A stretch of 64,000 bases of DNA from Pseudomonas sp. AKS31. Lineage in GTDB: Bacteria > Pseudomonadota > Gammaproteobacteria > Pseudomonadales > Pseudomonadaceae. The notes beneath the pieces were generated by a model. It ran no database searches. It saw only the letters and a list, made by a program, of their open reading frames with translations, and was not told where the DNA came from. Both the position numbers and the translations under genes were made by a program. Shown one piece after another: positions 46,878 through 55,816 of the stretch; within the stretch, counting starts at the first letter, position 1; each line of letters begins with the position of its first letter. The DNA lies in contig NZ_JAMLFX010000006.1 of NCBI RefSeq assembly GCF_023634765.1, positions 148,180 through 212,179 on the forward strand, in the 5' to 3' direction.

Positions 46878-46916
46878 ACCCCGTACGTAGCGATTCAGTT
46901 CGCTGGCAGTTGGGGT
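46878..46916 (+). ncRNA. Possible structured leader RNA of the NYN gene
   Basis: ACCCC (46878-46882) can pair with GGGGT (46912-46916), and AGCG (46889-46892) with CGCT (46901-46904). Five bases later comes a terminator hairpin, and then the NYN start codon. It could be an attenuating leader or the 3' end of a small RNA. Confidence 0.35.
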
Positions 46917-46920
46917 GAAG

Positions 46921-46944
46921 AAACCGGCTTAGGCCGGTTTTTTC
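46921..46944 (+). terminator. Rho-independent terminator ahead of the NYN gene
   Basis: Perfect stem AAACCGGC/GCCGGTTT with loop TTAG, followed by TTTT. It ends about 19 bases before the GTG start of the NYN gene and leaves room only for the ribosome site GAGG. Confidence 0.8.
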
Positions 46945-46962
46945 GTTTCTGAGGAATAATTT

Positions 46963-47652
46963 GTGCGTACTGCTTTCTTTGTTGATGGCTACAACTTGTT
47001 CTATGGGCTGCTCGCGGGCACCCCCTATAAATGGCTCAATCTCGAAGGTTTGCTGATTCATGTCGCACACATCGAAAATCCGCAGAACGCCGTTGTCTCG
47101 ATTGACTATTTCACCTCATCAATAAAACCAGAACTAGCGACGCTGGGCCGAATTTCAAAAGAGGCCCAAGACACTTACATAAGGGCACTGCGCACGACCA
47201 ATGTCAGAGTGCATTTTGGTCGGCATCATCTTGAGCAGGCTAAAGCGCCTCGATTCATCGACAAAAACACCAAGGCCTCACGTCAGGACAAGGTCGACAT
47301 CTGGAAGCTTGAAGAAAAGGAAACCGACGTTCATATCGCGATCAGCATGTATCGCACTGCCTGCCAGCAGGCACTGTTCGCAACGCAAGATCGCGTCGAA
47401 CAACTCGTACTGGTTTCGAGTGACACTGATATCACCCCCGCATTGAGAGCAATACGCGCGGACTTTCCTCACCTGACCATCGGCGTCATTCTTCCTCACA
47501 GGGCAGGTTTGAATCGGCCCACCCCGGGCTCTCTGAAAGATCACTCTCACTGGCTGCGCCGCGTGATCACAGAGGAAGAATTGCTCATTAATCAGTTTCC
47601 AGGCCGAGTAGCCACGCACAAAAAACCAGCGTTCAAACCGGATTATTGGTAG
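46963..47652 (+). CDS. NYN-domain (PIN-like) putative RNase
   Basis: 229 residues from GTG, preceded by TGAGGAATAA. The N-terminus FFVDGYNLFYGLL carries the first conserved aspartate and asparagine of NYN nucleases. The second acidic site is KETDVHIAISMYRTA, and the third is LVSSDTDITPALRAI. These give the acidic cluster expected for a metal-dependent RNase. The codon choice is more AT-rich than its neighbours. A terminator sits just upstream, and the gene runs convergently into the efflux OMF gene with a 20-base overlap. The substrate is unknown. Confidence 0.85.
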   Translation: MRTAFFVDGYNLFYGLLAGTPYKWLNLEGLLIHVAHIENPQNAVVSIDYFTSSIKPELATLGRISKEAQDTYIRALRTTNVRVHFGRHHLEQAKAPRFIDKNTKASRQDKVDIWKLEEKETDVHIAISMYRTACQQALFATQDRVEQLVLVSSDTDITPALRAIRADFPHLTIGVILPHRAGLNRPTPGSLKDHSHWLRRVITEEELLINQFPGRVATHKKPAFKPDYW

Positions 47653-49213
47653 GTACTTCTGCCGGATACACCGACTCCCACCCCCCACCCAGCGCCTTGT
47701 ACAAGCCCACCATCGCCAACGAAACACCGGTCGAACTCTCCACCCACTGCTCCTGCGTCGCCAGCAGCGCGCTTTGCACGGTGAGGACGTTGACGAAATC
47801 GACCACGCCTTCGACGTATTGCTGTTGCGCGGTGCGCAGGGCGATCTGGTTCTGGCGGACGGCTTCGGCGAGGCTATCACGGCGGCGTTGACTGGCGTTG
47901 TAGGCGGTCAGTTGATCATCGATTTCGTGCCAGGCACGCAGTACGGTTTGCTGGTAGGCGACGGCCGCTTCCTGCTGCTGGGCTTCACGCAATTGCAGCA
48001 TGCCGCGCAAGCGTCCGCCGTCGAACAGCGGCAGGCTGAATTGCGGGCCAATGCCGAAGGCACGTGAGCCCCAAGAGCCGAAATCGCTCAGTTGCATGGC
48101 TTGCGAACCAAGGTTGCCGGACAGGGTGATGCGCGGATAGAAATCGCCCTTGGCCACGCCGATATTGGCGATGGCCGCATGCAGGCGCGCTTCGGCCTGG
48201 CGGATGTCCGGACGGCGTTCGGCCAGTTGCGACGGCAGTCCGATGGCGACTTGCAAGGGCGACTGCGGAACGGCGGCGTCTGTGGATAAATATTTTGCGA
48301 GGGCCTGTGGTGGTTCGCCCATCAGCAGGCTGATCGCGTTGATCAGTTGCGATTGGCGTTGTTCCAGCGCAGGCAGGCGCGACTCGATCGCGGCGACTTG
48401 CGCAGCGGCTTCGGCGACGTCGAGGTCAGTCGCCACGCCGTCGGCCAGGCGCAGTTGCGAGAGCTTCAAGCTGTGCCGTGCGACGTCGAGGTTCTGCTCG
48501 GTGACGGCGCGGGTGTTCTGCACACCACGCAGTTGAATGTAGTTTTGTGCCGTGTCAGCAAGCACCGCCAGCAGCACCCCGCGACGGTCGTTTTCGGCGA
48601 CTTCGAGGTTGGCGTCGGCAGCTTCGGTTTCGCGGCGCACGCGGCCCCAGAAATCCAGTTCCCACGAGACGGAGAAACCGGCGTCCCACAGATTGAAGGC
48701 AGAATCACCGTTGTGCCCGGACGGATCGTTCAGACCTTCGCCGCTGTTGCGTTTGCGCGCGTAACTGCCGGTGGCGGCAGTGTTCGGATAACGCTCAGCG
48801 GTGATCACCTGGCGCGCGGCGCGGCTTTGTTGCAGGCGGCTGCTGGCCAGTTGCAGGTCGAGGTTACTGCGCACGGCGCGCTGGGTCAGCGCTGACAGTT
48901 GCGAGTCGTGGAAGACCTCCCACCAGCGTTCGTTGAGGGGTTCGCTGACGGCTTGGCTGGGGGCGGATTTGGCGGGTTTGGCCCAGTCGGCGATTTGCGT
49001 GGCTTGAGGCTTTTGGAAGTCTGGGCCTACTGTGCAGGCGGTGAGGCTCACTGCGAGCAAGGCACTCAAGGTGAGTGGCTGCCACAGCCCCCATCGCTGG
49101 CAAGCCAGCTCCCACAGGGATTGTGCAGATTGACCGAATGGTTTTGTTCTAAAGGTGGACCCTGTGGGAGCTGGCTTGCCAGCGATGAGGCCAGTCGATT
49201 CAATACGACTCAT
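47633..49213 (-). CDS. Efflux outer-membrane lipoprotein with REPIN-derived N-terminal insertion
   Basis: 526 residues. From C60 on it is a standard NodT-type OMF (TACTVGPDFQKPQ, then two OEP repeats). The start ATG overlaps the adaptor stop (ATGA), as in related operons. The lipobox lies at residue 60 rather than near 20, because residues about 10-41 are encoded by a REPIN (49093-49186) that is open in this frame. Without it the first 28 residues would form an ordinary lipoprotein signal. Whether the extended signal still works is unknown; initiation at a TTG near 49066 would bypass the problem but has no clear ribosome site. Confidence 0.85.
   Translation of the reverse strand: MSRIESTGLIAGKPAPTGSTFRTKPFGQSAQSLWELACQRWGLWQPLTLSALLAVSLTACTVGPDFQKPQATQIADWAKPAKSAPSQAVSEPLNERWWEVFHDSQLSALTQRAVRSNLDLQLASSRLQQSRAARQVITAERYPNTAATGSYARKRNSGEGLNDPSGHNGDSAFNLWDAGFSVSWELDFWGRVRRETEAADANLEVAENDRRGVLLAVLADTAQNYIQLRGVQNTRAVTEQNLDVARHSLKLSQLRLADGVATDLDVAEAAAQVAAIESRLPALEQRQSQLINAISLLMGEPPQALAKYLSTDAAVPQSPLQVAIGLPSQLAERRPDIRQAEARLHAAIANIGVAKGDFYPRITLSGNLGSQAMQLSDFGSWGSRAFGIGPQFSLPLFDGGRLRGMLQLREAQQQEAAVAYQQTVLRAWHEIDDQLTAYNASQRRRDSLAEAVRQNQIALRTAQQQYVEGVVDFVNVLTVQSALLATQEQWVESSTGVSLAMVGLYKALGGGWESVYPAEVPTNNPV
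49093..49187. repeat. REPIN (family B) inside a coding sequence
   Basis: Arms ATCGCTGGCAAGCCAGCTCC... and ...GGAGCTGGCTTGCCAGCGAT are 27 bases each, around a 40-base centre. The copies at 53036-53128 and 56072-56164 share the arms but not the centre. This one lies within the 5' end of the efflux OMF gene. Confidence 0.92.
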
Positions 49214-50280
49214 CGCTGAGTCACCTCACGCACCGACGTCGCCGAGCTTTTGGTATCAATGCTCGCCTCCACCGACATACCCACCCGCAACCGTTCGGCC
49301 AAAGGCTGGCCCGGCTCCAGCATGATTTTCACCGGAATCCGCTGAACCACCTTGGTGAAGTTGCCTGTGGCGTTATCTGGTTTCACCGCAGCAAAGGTCA
49401 CACCGGTCGCCGGGGCGATACTTTCAACGCGACCACTCAAGGCTTCGCCACCAAGGCTGTCGACACGCACCTGCACCTCCTGACCCGGCTGCACATCGGT
49501 GAGTTGCGTCTCTTGAAAATTCGCCACCACATACGCCTGCTGCAACGGCACCACCGCCAGCAGCTTGCTGCCCGGCGTGACATAGGCGCCGACGCGCACG
49601 GCGCGTTCGCCGATCATGCCGTCCTGCGGCGCGGTGATCCGCGTGTAGGAGAGTTCGAAACTGGCGATTTCCAGTGCCGCTTGCGCGTGTTTCAAACTGC
49701 CCTCGGCGGCATCTCGCTGGGCCGTAAGGATATCGACTTGTTTGCGCTCGGCAGCCAGTTTCGCCGTGGTGGTGTCGAGATGAGCCGTGGCCTGTTCGAT
49801 GCGCGTGCGCGCCTGTTGCGCGTTTTGCACCGTGCCGGCGCCAACGCCCGCCAAGTGGTTGTAGCGATTCAATTCCTGTTGAGCGAAGGCCATTTCAGCC
49901 TTGGCCGCCACCACCGAAGCCTGAGCCTGAGCGATCACCGACGTCTGGCGTTCCAGCGTCGCCTTGGCATTTTGCAGTTGCGCCCGCGCCACCAGGGTTT
50001 GCGCGTCCGCCGCCTCGGCTGAGGCGCGTAAATCGCGGTCATCGATCAACGCCAGCAACTGCCCGGCTTTTACCTGTTGATTATCTTCCACCAACACTTC
50101 CTTGATGAAACCGGCCACACGCGGCACCACCAGGGTGTAGTCGGCAGAGACAAACGCATCGTTGGTGTTTTGCTGAGTACGTTTGCCAAACACACCGGGC
50201 ATCGCCAGGTACATCAGCACGCCAACAGCCAGCGCGGCCGCCACGGCCACCGCGAGTTTCTGCTTTGCTTGAGTCGTCAT
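49210..50280 (-). CDS. EmrA-like HlyD-family adaptor
   Basis: 356 residues starting at ATG 50280 after AAGG. One membrane segment (about 8-27) is followed by a lipoyl half (VVPRVAGFIKEVLVEDNQQV), a long coiled coil and the second half (SYTRITAPQDGMIGERAVRV). It works with the DHA2 transporter upstream and the OMF downstream as a tripartite drug pump. It lies 26 bases after the transporter gene. Confidence 0.92.
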   Translation of the reverse strand: MTTQAKQKLAVAVAAALAVGVLMYLAMPGVFGKRTQQNTNDAFVSADYTLVVPRVAGFIKEVLVEDNQQVKAGQLLALIDDRDLRASAEAADAQTLVARAQLQNAKATLERQTSVIAQAQASVVAAKAEMAFAQQELNRYNHLAGVGAGTVQNAQQARTRIEQATAHLDTTTAKLAAERKQVDILTAQRDAAEGSLKHAQAALEIASFELSYTRITAPQDGMIGERAVRVGAYVTPGSKLLAVVPLQQAYVVANFQETQLTDVQPGQEVQVRVDSLGGEALSGRVESIAPATGVTFAAVKPDNATGNFTKVVQRIPVKIMLEPGQPLAERLRVGMSVEASIDTKSSATSVREVTQR

Positions 50281-50306
50281 AAAAACCTTCTGTTTCAGTA
50301 CAGCCA

Positions 50307-51842
50307 TCAGGTCGGCGCGCGCGGCGGATAGATCCGCGTCGGCAGCCAGAAAATCAGCAGGATCAACGCCAGTGCGACGCCGGCCATGCACACATAGAGA
50401 TCGGAGGAAGTCAGCACCACAGCTTGCTCATGCAGGCGATGGGCAAGACCCGGATCGCTGCGATCGGCCAGCGGCGCATTGCCGAGACTGTCGACGAGCA
50501 TGGTCGAGTGGAAATGCAGGCGCGCCGTGGTCAGCGCCTCGATCACCCCGGTGGCGACCACGGCCGACAGCCCTTTCACGGTGTTGAACCACGCCGACGC
50601 GAAAGGGCCGTCCAGCGGCGTGATGCTGCCGGTGGAGAGCATCAACAGCGGCAGGACCGCCATCGGCTGGCCGAAAATCTGCAGCCATTGCAGGACGTAG
50701 AAGTCGTCGCGAATCCACTGCGAAGTCAGATGCGATCCACCCAGGCACGACAGCGCCAACATGCTCAAGCCGATGCCGAGTACCCAACGACAATCGACCC
50801 AGCGCAGGTTGCACAGCGCCGCCACCAGCGGCAGCGCAATCAACTGCGGCAGCGCGGCGATGAGCATGATCGGAGCGGTCTGCACCGGGCGATAACCCTG
50901 CACCTGCGCCAGGTAACTCGACGGAATCAGCACCACCGCCAACAGCACCACCAACACACCGGCCAGGGTCATCAGGGCGAATGACAGGTTGCGGATGCCG
51001 AGCATCTGCAATTTGAAAAACGGAATCGGCTGCGACCATTCGTTGATCAGAAACGCCACCAGCAACAACGCGCCGGCGCCGAGCAAGCCGCAGATCAGGC
51101 TCGACTCAAACCAGTCCAGGCGATTGCCCTGCAACAGGCCGATCACCAACATGCAGATCGCCGGAAAGCCCAGCAGCAGGCCTTTCCAGTTGAACGATTT
51201 GAGGCGTTCCAGGCGCAGCGGATCCTGCGGAATGCCATACCCCACAGCGGCCATGGCGATCAGACAGGGCACGATGATCTGCCAGAACGTCCATTGCCAG
51301 CCGAAATACTCCGTCCACAAACCCGCCAGTGGTGTGCCGAGACCAGGGCCGAACGTCGCCGTCAGTGCGTAGCCGGCCAGGCCGTAGAGTTTGATGTTCG
51401 CCGGCAAAAAACGCAGGGCGACGGTCATCAGCATCGGTGGCAACGCACCGCCGGCCAGACCTTGCACCGTGCGCATCAGCAGCAGGCTTTCGTAGTTCGG
51501 TGCAAACGGACACAGCACGCCAAGTAACGTGAACAGGCTGATCGCGCAGAGGGTGAAGCGGCGCAGCGAAAACGTCACCGAGCACCAAGGCGCGAAGGCC
51601 ATGGCCGCGACCGAGGTCGCGGTGTAACTGCTGACCAGCCAGGTGCCTTCGTCGTAACCGATGTGCAGCCCGCCACGGATGTCGGCCAAGGCTACCTTGG
51701 TCACCATCTCGTTGAGGCCCGACACCAGCACCGCCAGCAGCACGCCGACCAGGCCGATGATGATCCGCGCCCCGAACACCGGTGGCGTGGCCGCCGCCGG
51801 GCTGGCCGCAGCGATGGGTGCTGCCGCCGTCAGGGATGTCAT
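50307..51842 (-). CDS. DHA2-family MFS transporter (EmrB-like)
   Basis: 511 residues with 14 predicted membrane segments. Motifs of the DHA2 drug:H+ antiporters are present: VALADIRGGLHIGYDEGTWL in the first loop and LAGYALTATFGPGLGTPLAG (motif C region) in segment 5. It is the first gene of the pump operon. The substrate is unknown; EmrB-like pumps export hydrophobic or aromatic toxins. Confidence 0.92.
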   Translation of the reverse strand: MTSLTAAAPIAAASPAAATPPVFGARIIIGLVGVLLAVLVSGLNEMVTKVALADIRGGLHIGYDEGTWLVSSYTATSVAAMAFAPWCSVTFSLRRFTLCAISLFTLLGVLCPFAPNYESLLLMRTVQGLAGGALPPMLMTVALRFLPANIKLYGLAGYALTATFGPGLGTPLAGLWTEYFGWQWTFWQIIVPCLIAMAAVGYGIPQDPLRLERLKSFNWKGLLLGFPAICMLVIGLLQGNRLDWFESSLICGLLGAGALLLVAFLINEWSQPIPFFKLQMLGIRNLSFALMTLAGVLVVLLAVVLIPSSYLAQVQGYRPVQTAPIMLIAALPQLIALPLVAALCNLRWVDCRWVLGIGLSMLALSCLGGSHLTSQWIRDDFYVLQWLQIFGQPMAVLPLLMLSTGSITPLDGPFASAWFNTVKGLSAVVATGVIEALTTARLHFHSTMLVDSLGNAPLADRSDPGLAHRLHEQAVVLTSSDLYVCMAGVALALILLIFWLPTRIYPPRAPT

Positions 51843-51950
51843 GAATACACGCTCCGGAGGGAAAAATACCGGAGCATCTTAGTAGGGCTTGGCAATGACG
51901 AAAATTGACTTATTGGCAGCTTATAAGTGCGCCAGACGCAATTATTCGAA

Positions 51951-52029
51951 GCAAAAGATCGCAGCCTTCGGCAGCTCCTACAGAGATATACATTCCAATG
52001 CAGGAGCTGCCGAAGGCTGCGATCTTTTG
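51951..52029. repeat. REP pair (family A)
   Basis: Inverted copies of GCAAAAGATCGCAGCCTTCG around a spacer, between the LysR stop and the start of the MFS gene. It is nearly the same as 10366-10440 in the arms. Confidence 0.9.
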
Positions 52030-52033
52030 ACCT

Positions 52034-52951
52034 TCAAGGCTGGGCAGCCAGCCACGTTTCATCACAACAAGCCTTGAGGGTTTCGCGCAGCCACCGATGC
52101 GCCGGATCCTTGTCGAAACGCGGGTGCCAGGCCTGGGTCAGCATTAAGGTCGGCAACGGGATTGGCAGGTCGAACGAGCGCAGTTTCAGCCCGAGCCGGC
52201 GCACGCTCAGCAGTGCTTCCTTGGGCACAGGCAGAATCAGGTCAGAATCCGGCAGCGCAAACATCGCCGCATGGAAACTCGGCGCAATCACCGCCACGCG
52301 CCGCTCCAGACCCAGCGCATTCAGTGCCGTATCGATCGGGCCGCGTGCGATGCCACGGCGCGACATGCTGATATGGGAAAACCCGGCGTAGCGCTCGGCG
52401 GTAATCTCATCGTCGAGCAGTGGATGATCTTCGCGCACCAAGCCTACGAAATGCGTTGAGAACAGATTCTGTACTTTGACTTCAGGGGTAACGGGCCGGG
52501 TGTTGCTGACGCTCAGGTCGATCCGGCCCTCGCGCAGCGCTTCATCGTCGCCGTCACCCTCCGGGACGAAGCGCAGCTCGCAGTGCGGTGCCAGTTGATC
52601 AAGGGTGTCGAACAGCTTGCCGCCGTACACACCGACGAAGAAGTCATTGGCGCGGATGCTGAAGCGTCGACGTAATGTGCCCAACTCCACGGTGTCAGCA
52701 GAGCGGAACAGCAGCGCTGCCTGTTCGACCACGTCGCGCACCTGCTCGCGTAGCTCCAGGGCTTTGGGCGTTGGCACCAGACCCCGCCCGGCACGCACGA
52801 GGACTGGATCGCCGATGGCTTCGCGGATTCGCGTCAACGTGCGGCTCATGGCCGCCGGGCTGAGGTTCATCCGCCGCGCAGCGCCGACCACACTGCCCTC
52901 GTCGAGCAAGGCGTCGAGTGCGACCAGAAGGTTCATGTCCGGGAGTTGCAT
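52034..52951 (-). CDS. LysR-family transcriptional regulator
   Basis: 305 residues. The N-terminal winged helix is at 5-62 (SVVGAARRMNLSPAAMSRTLTRIRE); a substrate-binding domain follows from about 90 (RFSIRANDFFVGVYGG, DGDDEALREGRIDLSVSN). It resembles the NodD/LinR-type group. It lies upstream of the efflux operon on the same strand, 191 bases away across a REP, and may control it. A GTG three codons upstream is an alternative start. Confidence 0.88.
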   Translation of the reverse strand: MQLPDMNLLVALDALLDEGSVVGAARRMNLSPAAMSRTLTRIREAIGDPVLVRAGRGLVPTPKALELREQVRDVVEQAALLFRSADTVELGTLRRRFSIRANDFFVGVYGGKLFDTLDQLAPHCELRFVPEGDGDDEALREGRIDLSVSNTRPVTPEVKVQNLFSTHFVGLVREDHPLLDDEITAERYAGFSHISMSRRGIARGPIDTALNALGLERRVAVIAPSFHAAMFALPDSDLILPVPKEALLSVRRLGLKLRSFDLPIPLPTLMLTQAWHPRFDKDPAHRWLRETLKACCDETWLAAQP

Positions 52952-53035
52952 GTTGAGCACTCATGGCTGATCAGGATTGATCTGGGCGCAATGCTAGCAA
53001 ACATCCCTGAAGTATGGAGGCGCCCGACAGGACGC

Positions 53036-53128
53036 CATCGCTGGCAAGCCAGCTCCCACAGTGATTGAGGAAACTCACAAATCTACGGCCACCGCAAAAA
53101 CCTGTGGGAGCTGGCTTGCCAGCGATAG
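53036..53128. repeat. REPIN (family B)
   Basis: Arms CATCGCTGGCAAGCCAGCTC and its complement around an unrelated centre, in the gap between the LysR start and the end of the ABC permease gene. Confidence 0.9.
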
Positions 53129-53149
53129 GGCCAGCAGCCACACCAGAAA

Positions 53150-54016
53150 TTACCGCTGCATACCCCAACGCTTAACCGTCACGCGCTCAAGGGTATCGAA
53201 CACCAGATTCTCCACCAGCAACCCAATCAGAATCACCACCGCCAACCCGGCAAACACCTTGTCGGTGTAAAGCTCATTGCGGTTCTGGAAGATGTACCAG
53301 CCCAACCCACCCTTGCCACTGGTCGCACCAAACACCAGTTCCGCGGCGATCAATGTGCGCCAGGCAAATGCCCAGCCGATCTTCAGCCCGGCCAGAATCG
53401 ACGGCAGCGCCGCCGGGATCAGGATGAACAGGACCAGCCGCAGCCCCTTCAATCCATAGTTGCGCCCGGCCATGCGCAAGGTTTCCGAAACACCGAGAAA
53501 CCCGGCATAAGTATTCAGCGCCAGCGCCCACAGCACCGAATGCACCAGCACAAAAATCAGGCTGTTCTGCCCCAAACCAAACCACAGCAACGCCAACGGC
53601 AACAGGGCAATCGCCGGCAGCGGATTGAACATCGAGGTCATCGTGCTCAGCAGATCACGGCCCAATTGCGTGGACACCGCCAGAGTGGTCAGAGCGAATG
53701 CCAAAACGATGCCGATCAGATAACCCTTGATCAGTACCACCAGCGATATCCACACCTTGGCCAGCAGTTCACCGCTGAGCAGGCCCTCGAACAACGCGTG
53801 GCTGGTCTGCAGGAAACTCGGCAGCATCAGGTCATTGTTCTGAATCCGTGCGACCACTTCCCACACGACGGCGAGCACAATCAGAATCAGGCTTTTTCGC
53901 AGCCAGCCCTGTTGCCACAGCCGCGTGCCGAGGGATAACTCACGCTCGACCGGCACTTCGGTCAGCGGCGCCAGGACAATTTCGAATTCTTCACGCACAG
54001 ATGATGATTGGCTCAT
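53150..54016 (-). CDS. ABC transporter permease (SsuC/TauC type)
   Basis: 288 residues. About six membrane segments and the cytoplasmic EAA-type loop (AGRNYGLKGLRLVLFILIPAALPSILAG), as in sulfonate/taurine/nitrate importers. The ATG at 54016 follows a full AGGAGG. It forms one operon with the ATPase and dioxygenase upstream. No binding protein gene is present. Confidence 0.9.
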   Translation of the reverse strand: MSQSSSVREEFEIVLAPLTEVPVERELSLGTRLWQQGWLRKSLILIVLAVVWEVVARIQNNDLMLPSFLQTSHALFEGLLSGELLAKVWISLVVLIKGYLIGIVLAFALTTLAVSTQLGRDLLSTMTSMFNPLPAIALLPLALLWFGLGQNSLIFVLVHSVLWALALNTYAGFLGVSETLRMAGRNYGLKGLRLVLFILIPAALPSILAGLKIGWAFAWRTLIAAELVFGATSGKGGLGWYIFQNRNELYTDKVFAGLAVVILIGLLVENLVFDTLERVTVKRWGMQR

Positions 54017-54036
54017 CGGGTAGTCCTCCTGGCCGC

Positions 54037-54897
54037 TCAATAGGCGATGCGAATGTCGTTGAAGTCGTGCTCACGCTCGGTTTCCGGCGACTGGCCTTCA
54101 TCGAACAACAAACGATGAATGCGCCGCGCCGATTCCTGAAACGCCACACCACCGAGGCTGTTTAGATCGTATTGATGGCTGTGCACTTCGGCGCGCACCC
54201 GGCCCGGATGTGGCGACAGCAGCAGAATGCGATTACCGACCACCAGCGCCTCTTCAATCGAATGAGTCACGAACAACAGGGTGAAGCGCACCTCTTCCCA
54301 GAGCAGCAGCAATTCTTCCTGCATTTTGCGCCGGGTCAGCGCATCGAGCGCGGCGAACGGTTCGTCCATCAAGAGGATTTTCGGCTGCATCGCCAGCGCC
54401 CGGGCAATCGCCACACGCGCTTTCATGCCGCCGGACAAGGTGTGCGGATAAGCATCGGCAAACGCCGCCAAGCCGACCTTTTCCAGATAGTGCAGCGCGC
54501 GTTCTTCAGCTTCTTTTTTCTTCAGAGTGCGCGAGGCCAGCAGTGGAAACATCACGTTCTGTTTGACGGTTTTCCACGGCGGCAACTGATCAAATTCCTG
54601 AAACACCACAATCCGGTCCGGCCCCGGCGCGTCGACACGCTGGCCTTGCAGGCGGATCTCGCCTTCGCACGGTTGAATGAACCCGGCGACTGCTTTGAGC
54701 AAAGTCGATTTGCCGCAACCGGACGGGCCGAGCAGCACGTAGCGATCGGCCGGATCGATTTCAAAACTGACCTGGTGGGTGGCGCGCACCACACGTTGCG
54801 GCGTGCGGTATTCGAGGCTGACATGGTCGACCGCCAGCAACGCGTCGCTGCGGGCGATCGGTTTGCTGGCCGCGTGGCCTGGCAAGGGAGCGTTCAT
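54037..54897 (-). CDS. ABC transporter ATP-binding protein (SsuB/TauB type)
   Basis: 286 residues with Walker A GPSGCGKST, Q-loop FQEFDQLPPW, signature LSGGMKARVAIARAL and Walker B ILLMDEPFAALD, plus the switch histidine in LFVTHSIEE. It energises the permease at 53150. The ATG at 54897 is used with GGAGAT upstream; a longer reading from 54933 would overlap the dioxygenase gene by 14 bases. Confidence 0.92.
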   Translation of the reverse strand: MNAPLPGHAASKPIARSDALLAVDHVSLEYRTPQRVVRATHQVSFEIDPADRYVLLGPSGCGKSTLLKAVAGFIQPCEGEIRLQGQRVDAPGPDRIVVFQEFDQLPPWKTVKQNVMFPLLASRTLKKKEAEERALHYLEKVGLAAFADAYPHTLSGGMKARVAIARALAMQPKILLMDEPFAALDALTRRKMQEELLLLWEEVRFTLLFVTHSIEEALVVGNRILLLSPHPGRVRAEVHSHQYDLNSLGGVAFQESARRIHRLLFDEGQSPETEREHDFNDIRIAY

Positions 54898-54919
54898 GAT
54901 TTGATCAATCTCCGGCGAA

Positions 54920-55816
54920 TCAGAAAGGCGCATCGCCCTGAATGGTCGTGCGATACAGCTTGCGACGCAGGTGCGCCGGGCAGCCGGCGGCGAGATGGAT
55001 CAGCGAGCGGTTATCCCAGAACACCAGATCGTGGGGCTGCCACTGATGGCGGTAGATGTTTTGCGGCAGCACGCTGTGGGCGTACAGCTCGCTCAGCAAT
55101 TGCTGGCTCTCGTCCTCCGGCAGACCGACGATGCGTGTGGTGAAACCTTCGCTGACGAACAGCGCCTTGCGGCCGTTTTCCGGGTGCGTACGCACCACCG
55201 GGTGCACCACTTCGGCGACTTGCGCCAGTTGCTCCGGGGTCAGGGTCGGGCGCCAGTTGCCTTCGAATTTGGTTTCGCTGTAACGCGCCGTGTAGGAATG
55301 CGCAGCGCTGCGGCCTTCGACCGCTTTGCGCAACGCTTCGGGCAGGTTGTCCCAGGCTTTGTGCATATCGGCGAACAGCGTGTCGCCGCCCTCCTCTGGC
55401 AGCTCCTGTGCGTGGAGCATCGAGCCGAGACTCGGCAGCTCTTTATAGGAGAGATCGGAGTGCCAGAACTTGCCGGCATCGCCGAGGCCGATGTTCTGGC
55501 CGTTTTCGATGATGTTGGAAACGATGAGGATTTCCGGGTGGTTGGCCAGCAGGAACTGTTTGAGCACATGGATCTGCAACACGCCAAAACGGCGGCTGAA
55601 ATCGATCTGTTGTTGCGGGGTGATCTGCTGGTCGCGGAACACCACGACGTGGTGATCCAGGTGCGCGCGATGAATACGCGCGAAATCTTGATCATTGACC
55701 GGGCGGCTCAGATCGAGACCGACGATCTCGGCGCCGACGGCACCGCTGAACGGGCGAATTTCGAAGGTTTGCGGCGCGGCAGTCGCGGCGCTCGGGGTGG
55801 CAGTAGCTGCGGACAT
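54920..55816 (-). CDS. TauD/TfdA-family Fe(II)/2-oxoglutarate dioxygenase
   Basis: 298 residues. The iron ligands are H119 and D121 (FWHSD) and H274 (SLIHLA); the 2-oxoglutarate arginine is in AHLRRKLYRTT. The family cleaves sulfonates such as taurine, releasing sulfite, or attacks aryloxyacids. The linked ABC importer supports use of a sulfonate or other sulfur source. It is the first gene of a three-gene operon; a palindrome upstream (55942-55953) may be its operator. Confidence 0.9.
   Translation of the reverse strand: MSAATATPSAATAAPQTFEIRPFSGAVGAEIVGLDLSRPVNDQDFARIHRAHLDHHVVVFRDQQITPQQQIDFSRRFGVLQIHVLKQFLLANHPEILIVSNIIENGQNIGLGDAGKFWHSDLSYKELPSLGSMLHAQELPEEGGDTLFADMHKAWDNLPEALRKAVEGRSAAHSYTARYSETKFEGNWRPTLTPEQLAQVAEVVHPVVRTHPENGRKALFVSEGFTTRIVGLPEDESQQLLSELYAHSVLPQNIYRHQWQPHDLVFWDNRSLIHLAAGCPAHLRRKLYRTTIQGDAPF

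Noticed and set aside
51951-52029. REP pairs as intrinsic terminators or small RNA genes
   Set aside because: They belong to dispersed REP families with inverted arms and lack consistent T-runs; read-through effects are possible but not shown.
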